Position numbers and translations under genes: made by a program. A stretch of DNA of 64,000 nucleotides from Clostridiales bacterium (GTDB taxonomy: Bacteria; Bacillota; Clostridia; Saccharofermentanales; Saccharofermentanaceae): the NCBI GenBank assembly GCA_017551625.1, contig JAFZLF010000040.1:1-64000 (forward strand), written 5' to 3'. How positions within the stretch are numbered: the stretch's first letter is position 1; every line of letters begins with the position of its first letter. The notes under the pieces were generated by a model. That model was not told where the DNA came from. It saw nothing but the letters and a program-made list of their open reading frames with translations, and made no database searches. Shown piece after piece: positions 25,449 to 32,868 of this stretch.

Positions 25449-25988
25449 TCAGAAGATGATGAAACCTCTCGAGTACAGATAGCTGACGAGGATACCTGTG
25501 GCCACACCGAAGATGGCGGAAGTCAGTACGTCAGAGATGTAATGTACGTAGAGATAAAGACGCGAGAACGCGATCCCGAATGCATAGAACAATGCGGCGA
25601 TACCGAGCTTCGGAGAGAAGCGGGCGATCGCTGTCGCAGCGGCAAACGAGGAGAATGTGTGTCCGGACGGGAAGGAGAAGTCCTTCGGCTCGCGGATGAT
25701 GATGTCACGCATCTCGCCTCTGGCCTCGTACGGGCGTGGACGTTTCGTCACTCTCTTCAGGATCAGGTTAACGAACAGAAGGCTGCAACCGAGCGCAAGA
25801 AGAATGCACACCGCCGCTTCCTGATTGATATTTGCAAAATAGAAAGTAGCTGCCGCGGCAAACCAGATGATACCGAAGTTACCTGTCAGCGAAAGGAAAG
25901 GCATGACGCGGTCGAACACTCTGCAGCGCAGGTGCTCATAGATCCAGTCCAGAACTTTTAATTCACGTGTAGATATACGAGACGGCAT
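25449..25988 (-). CDS. PAP2-family membrane phosphatase
   Basis: A 179-residue integral membrane phosphatase (undecaprenyl-pyrophosphate phosphatase/lipid phosphatase family). All three catalytic motifs are present: KRVTKRPRPY (KxxxxxxRP), FPSGH (the PSGH motif) and SRLYLYVHYISD (SRxxxxxHxxxD), with five to six hydrophobic spans between and around them. Likely roles are recycling of undecaprenyl pyrophosphate or lipid phosphate hydrolysis. ATG 25988 is preferred because AAAGGAGG lies upstream at proper spacing; a longer frame to 26057 exists but has no such site. It converges on the zur gene with a 21-base gap. Confidence 0.9.
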   Translation of the reverse strand: MPSRISTRELKVLDWIYEHLRCRVFDRVMPFLSLTGNFGIIWFAAAATFYFANINQEAAVCILLALGCSLLFVNLILKRVTKRPRPYEARGEMRDIIIREPKDFSFPSGHTFSSFAAATAIARFSPKLGIAALFYAFGIAFSRLYLYVHYISDVLTSAIFGVATGILVSYLYSRGFIIF

Positions 25989-26174
25989 ACCGTTCCTCCT
26001 TTCTTCTCTGTATCTTTTTTTGGTCGGCACATCCAGGAGGAATCTCCTAAAGGACATACCTACTTACGCTATATAGGATAAGCCGTTTCATATAATAAAG
26101 CAATGCGTTTTTATATAGTAATCGTTAAAAAATCGTGAATTTCTCGGACATTTGGCAAGACAAATTGTAAAAAC

Positions 26175-26203
26175 AAGACACCGCCTCTTTTTCGTGTTAT
26201 GAT
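26175..26203 (+). promoter_or_regulatory. Promoter of dus placing the start at the ATG
   Basis: AAGACA (26175-26180), a 17-base spacer and an extended -10 TGTTATGAT (TATGAT 26198-26203). Transcription would begin near 26209-26211, exactly at the ATG of the next gene, so the mRNA may be leaderless. Confidence 0.5.
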
Positions 26204-26210
26204 TTTTCTT

Positions 26211-27242
26211 ATGAAAAAGCACTTACACCCGTTTCAAATTGGAAATGTAACGATCCCCGAAAATACTGCGCTGGCGCCCATGGCAGGCACGAGCTCCTGT
26301 ATTTTCCGTACGATCGCGCACGAATATGGATCCTCTTTTGGCGTGACCGAACTGGTCTCGGCGCGGGGGATCAGGTTTAAAGAATCTCTCGAGCCGTGTA
26401 TGCGCTATCTTCGGATCGACCGGGAGCACGAAGGCCCGGTCGCGATCCAGCTTTTCGGTATGGATCCGCAGGATTTTGCCTACGCGATTCCGTCCATTCT
26501 CGAAGATAAAAGACTACATGATGTCGATGTGATCGACCTTAATATGGGCTGCCCCGTAACTAAGGTCGTAAAGACCGGTGGTGGATCTGCGCTCATGAAG
26601 GATCCGGTCCTGGCCGGGAAGATCATCGAAGCCTCGGTAAAAGCCGCTGCCCCCTACGGAAAACCGGTCTCCGTGAAGTTTCGTTCCGGATGGGACGAAG
26701 CACATATCACGGCACCGGAATTTGCGAAGATGTGCATCGATTCCGGCGCCTCGGCACTGGCTCTTCACGCGAGGACACAGACGCAGCTTTACCGGGGAAC
26801 GGCTGACTGGGAAGTGATCCGGAAGACGAAAGAAGCCATCGCCGGAACCGGGATCCCGCTCTGGGGAAACGGCGATGTCAAGGACGGCTCTTCCGCTATC
26901 GCCATGCTTGAGAGCACGGGCGCCGACGGCGTAATGGTCGGCCGTGCTGCACAGGGAAATCCCTGGGTCTTTTCGGAGATCAGGGAAGCCTTAAGTGGAG
27001 AAAATGCCGGGAGAACGGGTCTTTTCCCGGATAGGAAGACAAAGACGGAAGTGATCCGGCGGCACCTTCTGGGCCTGTGTGAAGATCTCGGAGAGAAAAC
27101 GGGCGTCAAGGAGATGCGCGCGCAGATCGCCTGTTATCTTAAAGGAGGAAGATCCACTGCCGAGATCAAGAACCGGCTGATGACAGCCAATACGATCGCG
27201 GAAGTGGATGCGCTCCTTAAAGAGTATTGCGAAGAAGAATAG
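26211..27242 (+). CDS. dus: tRNA-dihydrouridine synthase (DusB-like)
   Basis: A 343-residue FMN enzyme that reduces uridines in tRNA. TIM-barrel motifs: LAPMAGTSSCIFRTI, IDLNMGCPVTKVVKTGGGSALMKDP (with the catalytic Cys of the GCP motif), VSVKFRSGWDE, LALHARTQTQLYRG (active-site His-Ala-Arg), GNGDVKDG and VMVGRAAQGNPWVF. A C-terminal helical RNA-binding domain follows. ATG 26211 is favoured over the in-frame ATG at 26199 because the latter overlaps the -10 box. No ribosome binding site precedes either. Confidence 0.93.
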   Translation: MKKHLHPFQIGNVTIPENTALAPMAGTSSCIFRTIAHEYGSSFGVTELVSARGIRFKESLEPCMRYLRIDREHEGPVAIQLFGMDPQDFAYAIPSILEDKRLHDVDVIDLNMGCPVTKVVKTGGGSALMKDPVLAGKIIEASVKAAAPYGKPVSVKFRSGWDEAHITAPEFAKMCIDSGASALALHARTQTQLYRGTADWEVIRKTKEAIAGTGIPLWGNGDVKDGSSAIAMLESTGADGVMVGRAAQGNPWVFSEIREALSGENAGRTGLFPDRKTKTEVIRRHLLGLCEDLGEKTGVKEMRAQIACYLKGGRSTAEIKNRLMTANTIAEVDALLKEYCEEE

Positions 27243-27262
27243 AAAGTTCGGCGAAGACCGCT

Positions 27263-28150
27263 TCAGATATCGAATTCATACACGGTATAGCGGCCAGGCG
27301 CATTTTCTTCCTGCACGAGATAATAAAGATCGTCGCGGATCAGGCGGTAATGGCCGGAGACAAGGTCCTGTTCCATATAAAGATTTATCTGCTGGGTCGG
27401 AGAGTCGGCTTCGTAAGTTCCGCCTTCGCCTTTAACGGGGATTTCGTACCATTCCCCATCTTTTTGCCTTTCGACTTTATACTCCTTGGAAGCCGTGCTT
27501 TGTCTGACTATGATGAGCAGGCAATAGCCATCCTGTTTGTTATACGATAACTCTTCTACAGGGATCGAACGCTCCTGCTGCGATGTGATCTGTGATGGAT
27601 CGATCGAAGACTTTTTCAGCGGGTCCGGCTCTTTTGTTGCTTTTTCCAGATCGAATTCGCCGGCGATCTGAAACTCCCTGTTCATAGCACTTTCGGCAGT
27701 GATTTCAGTCACATATCTATAGTGCCCGGCCGGAAGATCGCCGTGCATATCATCGAGATACCAGGTTAACTCGCCGGTATTGCTCATGTAAAATTCTTTC
27801 CCGTCAATCTCTGATTTTTCTCCATGTCCGAGAAGATGGGCCTCCATCGTCCACATTATTTCCTGGAAAGGAACTTTATACCATTTCCCATCTTCTTTGA
27901 ATTCGAGCTGGTACGGTTTCCCATACGTGTAGGATGTTGTCTGACTGTTATTGGTGAGCGTCACCTCGATCTTCCGGTTTCCGATGACCTCGACAGATAC
28001 ATCCACCTGATGTTCATCATAGGGGGAAAGAACAGTCGTAGAGAGTTCCTGAAACTGCGGCTTTTTCTTCGCGCATGCGCTGATGCTGAATATAAGACTC
28101 AGGAAAAGGATCGAGGATACGATCTTTCTTGTGATAGCTGATGTTTTCAT
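27263..28150 (-). CDS. Lipoprotein with two Ig-like domains
   Basis: A 295-residue lipoprotein; the lipobox ends in FSISAC (about residue 26). Two tandem domains share a pattern: the first (about 45-150) has YQLEFKEDGKWYKVPF and LPAGHYRYVTEI, the second (about 185-290) has YKVERQKDGEWYEIPV and LVSGHYRLIRDD. This is the layout of the bacterial Ig-like domains in DUF-type lipoproteins of Firmicutes; no enzymatic motif is seen. The start is ATG 28150, seven bases from GGAGGT. It converges on dus with only 20 bases between the stops and no visible terminator. Confidence 0.75.
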   Translation of the reverse strand: MKTSAITRKIVSSILFLSLIFSISACAKKKPQFQELSTTVLSPYDEHQVDVSVEVIGNRKIEVTLTNNSQTTSYTYGKPYQLEFKEDGKWYKVPFQEIMWTMEAHLLGHGEKSEIDGKEFYMSNTGELTWYLDDMHGDLPAGHYRYVTEITAESAMNREFQIAGEFDLEKATKEPDPLKKSSIDPSQITSQQERSIPVEELSYNKQDGYCLLIIVRQSTASKEYKVERQKDGEWYEIPVKGEGGTYEADSPTQQINLYMEQDLVSGHYRLIRDDLYYLVQEENAPGRYTVYEFDI

Positions 28151-28250
28151 AAGTAACACCTCCGGGATAGGTTTTGTTTTCTACCCCAATTAACAACATT
28201 CTAGCGGAGATATTACACGATTTCCAATATTTCCCGAAAAATCCGAAGAT

Positions 28251-28286
28251 AAAAAAATCTTCCGGCAGAGTTTCCTCCGCCGGAAG
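28251..28286 (-). terminator. Terminator of the HerA/DUF853 gene
   Basis: On the minus strand, an 8-bp stem (plus 28279-28286 with 28259-28266) is followed by ATTTTTTT. Confidence 0.9.
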
Positions 28287-28312
28287 ACATTCTTTCGTAT
28301 CTGAAATATAGC

Positions 28313-30115
28313 TTACTTCTTCAGCAGGCTTCCGAAGATACCACGGATAAGGGAAGAACCGATCTGACGGCCGGCAGCGGTAGTTGCCGAGTTAACGATC
28401 TTGGTGACCGGGCTGTTCTTCTTGGCACGCTCAGCTTCACGCTTCGCCTTTTCTTCCTGGCGCTCCAGCTCCTTGCGTTCTCTTTCTTCTGCACGGGCCT
28501 GACGCTCAGCTTCGCGGCGCTCACGGTCTTCCTGACGGTCTCTTTCCTTCTGCTCACGGATCTCAGCGGCGCGCTCTCTTTCTTCGAGTCTGCGCTCGCG
28601 GTCTTCCTGACGATCGAGCTCACGCTGCTTACGGTCTGCTTCACGATCTTCGCGGATCTCAGCGGCACGCTCTTTCTCTGCCTGCTTCTCAGCAGCAAGA
28701 CGAGCTTTCTCTTCATCAGCAGCCGAAACTGTCTCAGCAACAGGAGCGGCAGCGGCAGCTACAGGAGCAGCTGCTGCGGATTCGGCAAACGGTGCAGCTT
28801 CAGCAGCCGGAGCGGCGGCAGCACCGAAATTCGGATCATATTTCTTCATCAGGATCTCATAAGCGGACTCCGGATCGACAGCGACTCTGTACTTCTCATA
28901 GAGCGGATTTACATCGGTCAGTTCCTGGATCTTCTCAAATCCGGCAGATCCGATAAAGCTCTGCGGCGGGAGAATATATGCACGCTCAACGATGCCAGGT
29001 GTACCCTTGGCATCCAGGAAAGAAACAAGAGCTTCACCAACAGCCAGCTCAGAGAGAGCCGCTTCGGTATCGAAGCCCGGATTAGCACGGAAGGACTCGG
29101 CAGCTGCCTTCAGTTTCTTCTGCTCAGCAGGAGTATATGCACGAAGGGCATGCTGTACACGGTTCTGGAGCTGGGCCAGGATGGTGTCCGGGATATCGCT
29201 CGGGCTCTGGGAGATGAAGTAAACACCAATACCCTTGGAGCGGATGAGACGTACGATCTGATCGATCTTTTCGAGGAGGAATGCAGGTGCATCGTTGAAG
29301 AGAAGGTGCGCCTCGTCGAAGAAGAATACCATCTTCGGCTTCTCAGGATCGCCGACTTCCGGCATATTCTCATAAATCTCGGAAAGGAGCCAGAGGAGGA
29401 ATGTCGAATAAAGAAGCGGCTTATTGAAAAGCTCTGTGGCATTCAACACATTGATCATGCCGCGTCCGTCACTTCCGGTCTTAAAGAAATCCATGACATT
29501 AAATGCCGGCTCAGCGAAGAATGCGTCTGCACCTTCATCGGAAAGGAGAGCCAGATTTCTCTGGATCGCACCGATGGTCGCAGAGGAGATGTTACCATAG
29601 GTGAGCTTATAGTCGTCTGCGTGATCACCGATATATGTGAGAAGGAGACGGAGGTCCTTTAAGTCAAGGAGCAGAAGTCCCTGATCGTCAGCGATGCGGA
29701 AAACCATCGACATAACAGCGCGCTGTACGTCGGAAAGTCCGAGCATACGGCCGAGAAGGATCGGACCGAGTTCGGAGATGGTGGTACGCATCGGAATACC
29801 CATCTGACCAAATACATCGTAGAACGTAGTCGGATACGCCTTGTACTCGAAGTTCTCGATTCCAAACTTCGCGATACGCTCTTCCATGCTGTCGGATGTA
29901 ACACCCGCTGCACAGATACCGGACATGTCACCCTTGACGTCTGCAAGGAAGACCGGGACACCCATGTCAGAGAAGCTCTCAGCGAGAACCTTCAGGGTCA
30001 CGGATTTACCTGTGCCGGTAGCGCCTGCGATCAAACCATGGCGGTTGGCCTTTGAAGGCTCAATAAAGCACTTTGTGCTGGTACCGCCTACCCAAATCTT
30101 ATTGTCGTAAAGCAT
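28313..30115 (-). CDS. HerA-like ATPase, DUF853 family, with charged coiled-coil tail
   Basis: A 600-residue cytoplasmic ATPase. The N-terminal core (1-430) matches the DUF853/YjgR branch of HerA-FtsK ATPases: KANRHGLIAGATGTGKSVTL with Walker A GATGTGKS (31-38), VFLADVKGDMSG, Walker B MVFFFDEAHLLF, the sensor-like YFISQSPSDIPDTILAQLQN and arginine-rich NRVQHALRA. After an Ala/Pro-rich linker (about 430-470), residues ~470-575 form a highly charged Arg/Glu coiled coil made of near-repeats of the DRQEDRERR type. The tail is KKNSPVTKIVNSATTAAGRQ. The function of this family is not firmly known; DNA translocation or processing is assumed. Strong ribosome binding site AGGAGGT and its own terminator. 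Confidence 0.88.
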   Translation of the reverse strand: MLYDNKIWVGGTSTKCFIEPSKANRHGLIAGATGTGKSVTLKVLAESFSDMGVPVFLADVKGDMSGICAAGVTSDSMEERIAKFGIENFEYKAYPTTFYDVFGQMGIPMRTTISELGPILLGRMLGLSDVQRAVMSMVFRIADDQGLLLLDLKDLRLLLTYIGDHADDYKLTYGNISSATIGAIQRNLALLSDEGADAFFAEPAFNVMDFFKTGSDGRGMINVLNATELFNKPLLYSTFLLWLLSEIYENMPEVGDPEKPKMVFFFDEAHLLFNDAPAFLLEKIDQIVRLIRSKGIGVYFISQSPSDIPDTILAQLQNRVQHALRAYTPAEQKKLKAAAESFRANPGFDTEAALSELAVGEALVSFLDAKGTPGIVERAYILPPQSFIGSAGFEKIQELTDVNPLYEKYRVAVDPESAYEILMKKYDPNFGAAAAPAAEAAPFAESAAAAPVAAAAAPVAETVSAADEEKARLAAEKQAEKERAAEIREDREADRKQRELDRQEDRERRLEERERAAEIREQKERDRQEDRERREAERQARAEERERKELERQEEKAKREAERAKKNSPVTKIVNSATTAAGRQIGSSLIRGIFGSLLKK

Positions 30116-30287
30116 AGATCTACCTCCTGATCTTAATATAGAAGTACTGCTTCTATTTTCGCAAAGACAGAGGAGAATCGCAAGGCAATTTTACCTAAAA
30201 GTGACCGGGAATTGAAAACGTTTTGTTACATATGCGAATTGCTCCCGCGATATAATGAAAGATAACTTGAAAAAGGAGGAAAATGGA
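30116..30287. promoter_or_regulatory. Divergent spacer of DUF853 and the membrane protein gene
   Basis: A TATAAT at 30251-30256 serves the plus-strand gene; an ATG that overlaps it cannot be the start. No convincing -35 at standard spacing. Confidence 0.5.
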
Positions 30288-31046
30288 GTGCTCGATACCG
30301 TCATGCTGTTAACGTTTTGCGCCATGGGTCTGCTGCTTTGTTTTTACGGCTTCCGCATGTTCCGCATCTCGATGGCGATCGCGGGTTTCTTCATGGGTAT
30401 GCAGGGAGCAAACCTCCTGAATTCCGCCTTTCTTCTCGAAAAGATCCCGGAGGATTCCCGTTCGATGTGGGACTTCTTTTTCCCTATCGTCGTCGGTGTT
30501 CTTCTGGCGCTTCTTTCGTATGCGATCTATAAAAAAGCACTGTTCTTCATCTCCATGTTTTTTACCTGGTACACGCTGGTGAAGATCTGCCTTCTCTATA
30601 TCATCAAAACGCAGAATAACCTCGCGCTGGTAGTCTCTCTTTCGCCGGATACGATTGCGAAACTGACCGACGGATCTGACCGTTCCCAGACGCTTATATC
30701 TGATAAGCAGATGAGTGCCGTGATGTCCTGGATCCCCGGAAATACTGACGGGGAGAAACTCATCGCGATCTGTGTCATTGCGCTACTGATCGGAATTATC
30801 GTCGGCATCATCATCTGTATTCTCCAGTCCCCGGCCATCAAGATCGCAACCTCCGTGATCGGTGCGGATATCCTGCGGGATGTTTTCCTCGGATTCATGG
30901 GCATGTTATACTCATGGAAAGACCTGCCGTCTTTTCTGACTCCGGTCGTGAAGCAGGGTCTTGAGAACGGATGGGTGTCCTTCTTCATATGGGCCGCGCT
31001 CATCGGTTCAGGTATCACCGTACAGCTTCGAAACGGCGACAGTTGA
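30288..31046 (+). CDS. Polytopic membrane protein (TMEM198/DUF4203-like)
   Basis: A 252-residue membrane protein with about six to seven hydrophobic spans and conserved-looking FCAMGLLLCFYGFRMFRISMA at the N-terminus, then GFFMGMQGA, which recalls the glycine-rich start of TMEM198-type proteins. No catalytic motif is seen. The start is GTG 30288, eight bases after AGGAGG (30274-30279); an upstream ATG (30255) overlaps the -10 element. It lies 70 bases before the small lipoprotein-like gene and could be co-transcribed with the radical SAM cassette, with no terminator between. Confidence 0.6.
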   Translation: MLDTVMLLTFCAMGLLLCFYGFRMFRISMAIAGFFMGMQGANLLNSAFLLEKIPEDSRSMWDFFFPIVVGVLLALLSYAIYKKALFFISMFFTWYTLVKICLLYIIKTQNNLALVVSLSPDTIAKLTDGSDRSQTLISDKQMSAVMSWIPGNTDGEKLIAICVIALLIGIIVGIIICILQSPAIKIATSVIGADILRDVFLGFMGMLYSWKDLPSFLTPVVKQGLENGWVSFFIWAALIGSGITVQLRNGDS

Positions 31047-31116
31047 AAAATGCAACAGATTTCATAAAAGCCTCGTCTTATTTGCAGAACAGCAAATCGA
31101 AAAGGAGACTACGAAC

Positions 31117-31500
31117 ATGAAAAAGCAACCTGTACAGAGTATCGCAAATCCCGCTTATCCCACATTGGCACAGGTGAAAAGACAGTCTTTTGCAGGACCG
31201 GTCTCCAAAGTAGCTGCCGTGACTGCACTTACCGCCGCCATGGCCCTCTCGTCCGCATGCGGAGAGAAGGAAGGAAAAGTGAAGGAAGCGAAACTGAATC
31301 TCGACGAAGTCGCACAGAAGATACAAGACGGTCTCGGAAACGGAGGGCCATTCGTCATCTCCGGAGATGTAGTGATCGAAACAGATCCGACGGATGGTTA
31401 CGACCTGATGGGGGAGGAGACCGTGTCTCCGGAAACGACAGAACTCTGGCTCGACGGAGAGATGGATCCCTGCGCCGAGACGGATCCAGAAAGTGTCTGA
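31117..31500 (+). CDS. Small lipoprotein-like peptide, candidate substrate of the radical SAM enzyme
   Basis: A 127-residue protein I do not recognise. Residues 1-30 are basic and polar (with IANPAYPTLAQVKRQSFAGP). Residues 31-47 are hydrophobic and end in LSSACGE, a fair lipobox with Cys48. The remainder is acidic, rich in Asp, Glu, Thr, Gly and Pro, with a second Cys at 119 (GEMDPCAETDPESV at the C-terminus). The long tract before the hydrophobic segment is unusual for a lipoprotein signal and could be a leader for an enzyme. A good ribosome binding site (AAAGGAG, 31101-31107) supports ATG 31117. The radical SAM/SPASM gene begins 13 bases later, and the pair is closed by a terminator. That arrangement is the classic one for a peptide precursor and its maturase. 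A plain lipoprotein is the alternative. Confidence 0.6.
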   Translation: MKKQPVQSIANPAYPTLAQVKRQSFAGPVSKVAAVTALTAAMALSSACGEKEGKVKEAKLNLDEVAQKIQDGLGNGGPFVISGDVVIETDPTDGYDLMGEETVSPETTELWLDGEMDPCAETDPESV

Positions 31501-31513
31501 CAGGATATAAGAT

Positions 31514-32668
31514 ATGGCGCTGGAGATCATGCACAATCAGACGATCAAGCTTACACTGGTGGTGACCCGCCAGTGTAATTTTGACTGCAGATACTGTCTT
31601 CAGAAACACGAGGATATGGCCATGCCGGAGGAGATGGCAAAGAAGGCCATCGACGATCTTATAAAGGGCGTCCTTTTCCGATTAGAAAGAATGCAGAAGA
31701 CTTCGGAAGGGACGATCCCGAAGGTACGGGCACAGATCTCTTTTTACGGAGGAGAACCGCTCCTGCAAAGGCCCCTGATCGAAAAACTCGTGAAATATGC
31801 GCGGGCCAGATTCGATGAGATTGACAATACCCAGCTGATCTTTGAGATCACGACAAACGGCACGCTCCTGGATGAGGCGTTCGTTTCTTTTGCCAGAGAA
31901 AACAGGATCATCCTGGCGCTTTCCCACGACGGACTTGCGCAGGATATGGTGCGCCTGGACAGAGGCGGGCACCCGACCAAAGCCATCGTAGACCAAAAAC
32001 TCGACATGATCCTTCGGACATTCCCGGATACCATCGTCATGATGACCATTCATCCCGACCATGTGGATAAGATCGCTGATTCGCTTAAGTTCTTCCGAGA
32101 AAAAGGCGTCTGCTCGGTCAGCATGGTCCTCGCGCATGGCGAGCGAGTGCTCTGGACAGACGAGCAATTCGAGAAACTTTCTTCCGAGATGGAGAAGGTC
32201 GAAAAGCTTTACGAACAGTGGAATCTGGGCGACAATGTCTTCCGGTTCATCCCGTTTGAAAACAAGATCAAGAACTATATCCGCGGCAAAGATGCCGACA
32301 GTGCGCCGTGCCATTTCGGGTACCATAAGCTCATGGTGGACACGGACGGAAAGTATTATCCCTGCAGCCACTTTATCGGACGGGAAGGATTCGACATCGG
32401 ATCGATCAGTGAGGGCGTCGATGACAGCCGGCTTGAGTCGCTGGAGAGCCAGCGGATCGAGCCACAGGACTGTGTGGAATGCGCACTTTCTTCCCGCTGC
32501 CACCACACCTGCGCATGCGCAAATCACGGCCATACAGGAACGATGACTGAGGTGTCGGCGCTGCAGTGCGAATATGAAAAACTTCTCATAGGTCTTTCCG
32601 ACCAGGCAGCCTCTTTCCTGATGCAAAATGAGAGCCCCAGGTTCATCGAAAGAATGTACCGTAACTGA
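31514..32668 (+). CDS. Radical SAM/SPASM-domain peptide maturase
   Basis: A 384-residue radical SAM enzyme. The CxxxCxxC cluster ligands are Cys21, Cys25 and Cys28 (TRQCNFDCRYCLQ), with the GGEP motif at 79-82 for SAM binding and TTNGTLL at 113-119. The C-terminal part has eight Cys spaced like a SPASM domain with two auxiliary iron-sulfur clusters (266, 284, 320, 323, 329, 333, 335, 352; CVECALSSRCHHTCAC). Relatives modify peptides (sactipeptides, ranthipeptides, quinohemoprotein cross-links) or mature sulfatases. No sulfatase is nearby; the gene sits 13 bases after a small peptide gene, which is its likely substrate. The start is ATG 31514; ATG 31529 is a weaker alternative. Confidence 0.9.
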   Translation: MALEIMHNQTIKLTLVVTRQCNFDCRYCLQKHEDMAMPEEMAKKAIDDLIKGVLFRLERMQKTSEGTIPKVRAQISFYGGEPLLQRPLIEKLVKYARARFDEIDNTQLIFEITTNGTLLDEAFVSFARENRIILALSHDGLAQDMVRLDRGGHPTKAIVDQKLDMILRTFPDTIVMMTIHPDHVDKIADSLKFFREKGVCSVSMVLAHGERVLWTDEQFEKLSSEMEKVEKLYEQWNLGDNVFRFIPFENKIKNYIRGKDADSAPCHFGYHKLMVDTDGKYYPCSHFIGREGFDIGSISEGVDDSRLESLESQRIEPQDCVECALSSRCHHTCACANHGHTGTMTEVSALQCEYEKLLIGLSDQAASFLMQNESPRFIERMYRN

Positions 32669-32702
32669 CACTCCCAAAAGTACACAACAAAAGGAGATTT
32701 CG

Positions 32703-32736
32703 ACACTGGAAAATCGTTGTTTTTCCAGTGTTTTTT
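32703..32736 (+). terminator. Terminator after the radical SAM gene
   Basis: A perfect 11-bp stem (32703-32713 with 32721-32731) is followed by six T residues. It closes the radical SAM cassette. Confidence 0.95.
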
Positions 32737-32762
32737 CATGTGCTCCGATGGCATAACGGTGC

Positions 32763-32860
32763 TATAATTCGATACTGTGCGAAAAGGCACATACCAAAAG
32801 GTATGTGAGGAATATTGGGAATCCCCGCGGAATTGGTGCGGGGAACGAGTAAAGAGGGGA
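32763..32860 (+). promoter_or_regulatory. Promoter and structured leader of the antiporter-larA operon
   Basis: TATAAT at 32763-32768 starts a ~95-base leader with three hairpins: GTGC/GCAC (32777-32790), a perfect 8-bp CACATACC/GGTATGTG (32788-32807) and a 7-bp TCCCCGC/GCGGGGA (32822-32844). The first two share the bases 32788-32790 and exclude each other. No known ion riboswitch was recognised, but the arrangement is suggestive before an ion antiporter. Confidence 0.5.
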
Positions 32861-32868
32861 ATTTAGAA

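Noticed and set aside
32744..32760. CCGATGGCATAACGG, similar to the start of a fluoride riboswitch
   Set aside because: It lies upstream of the TATAAT at 32763, so it would not be transcribed from that promoter, and the rest of the motif is missing.
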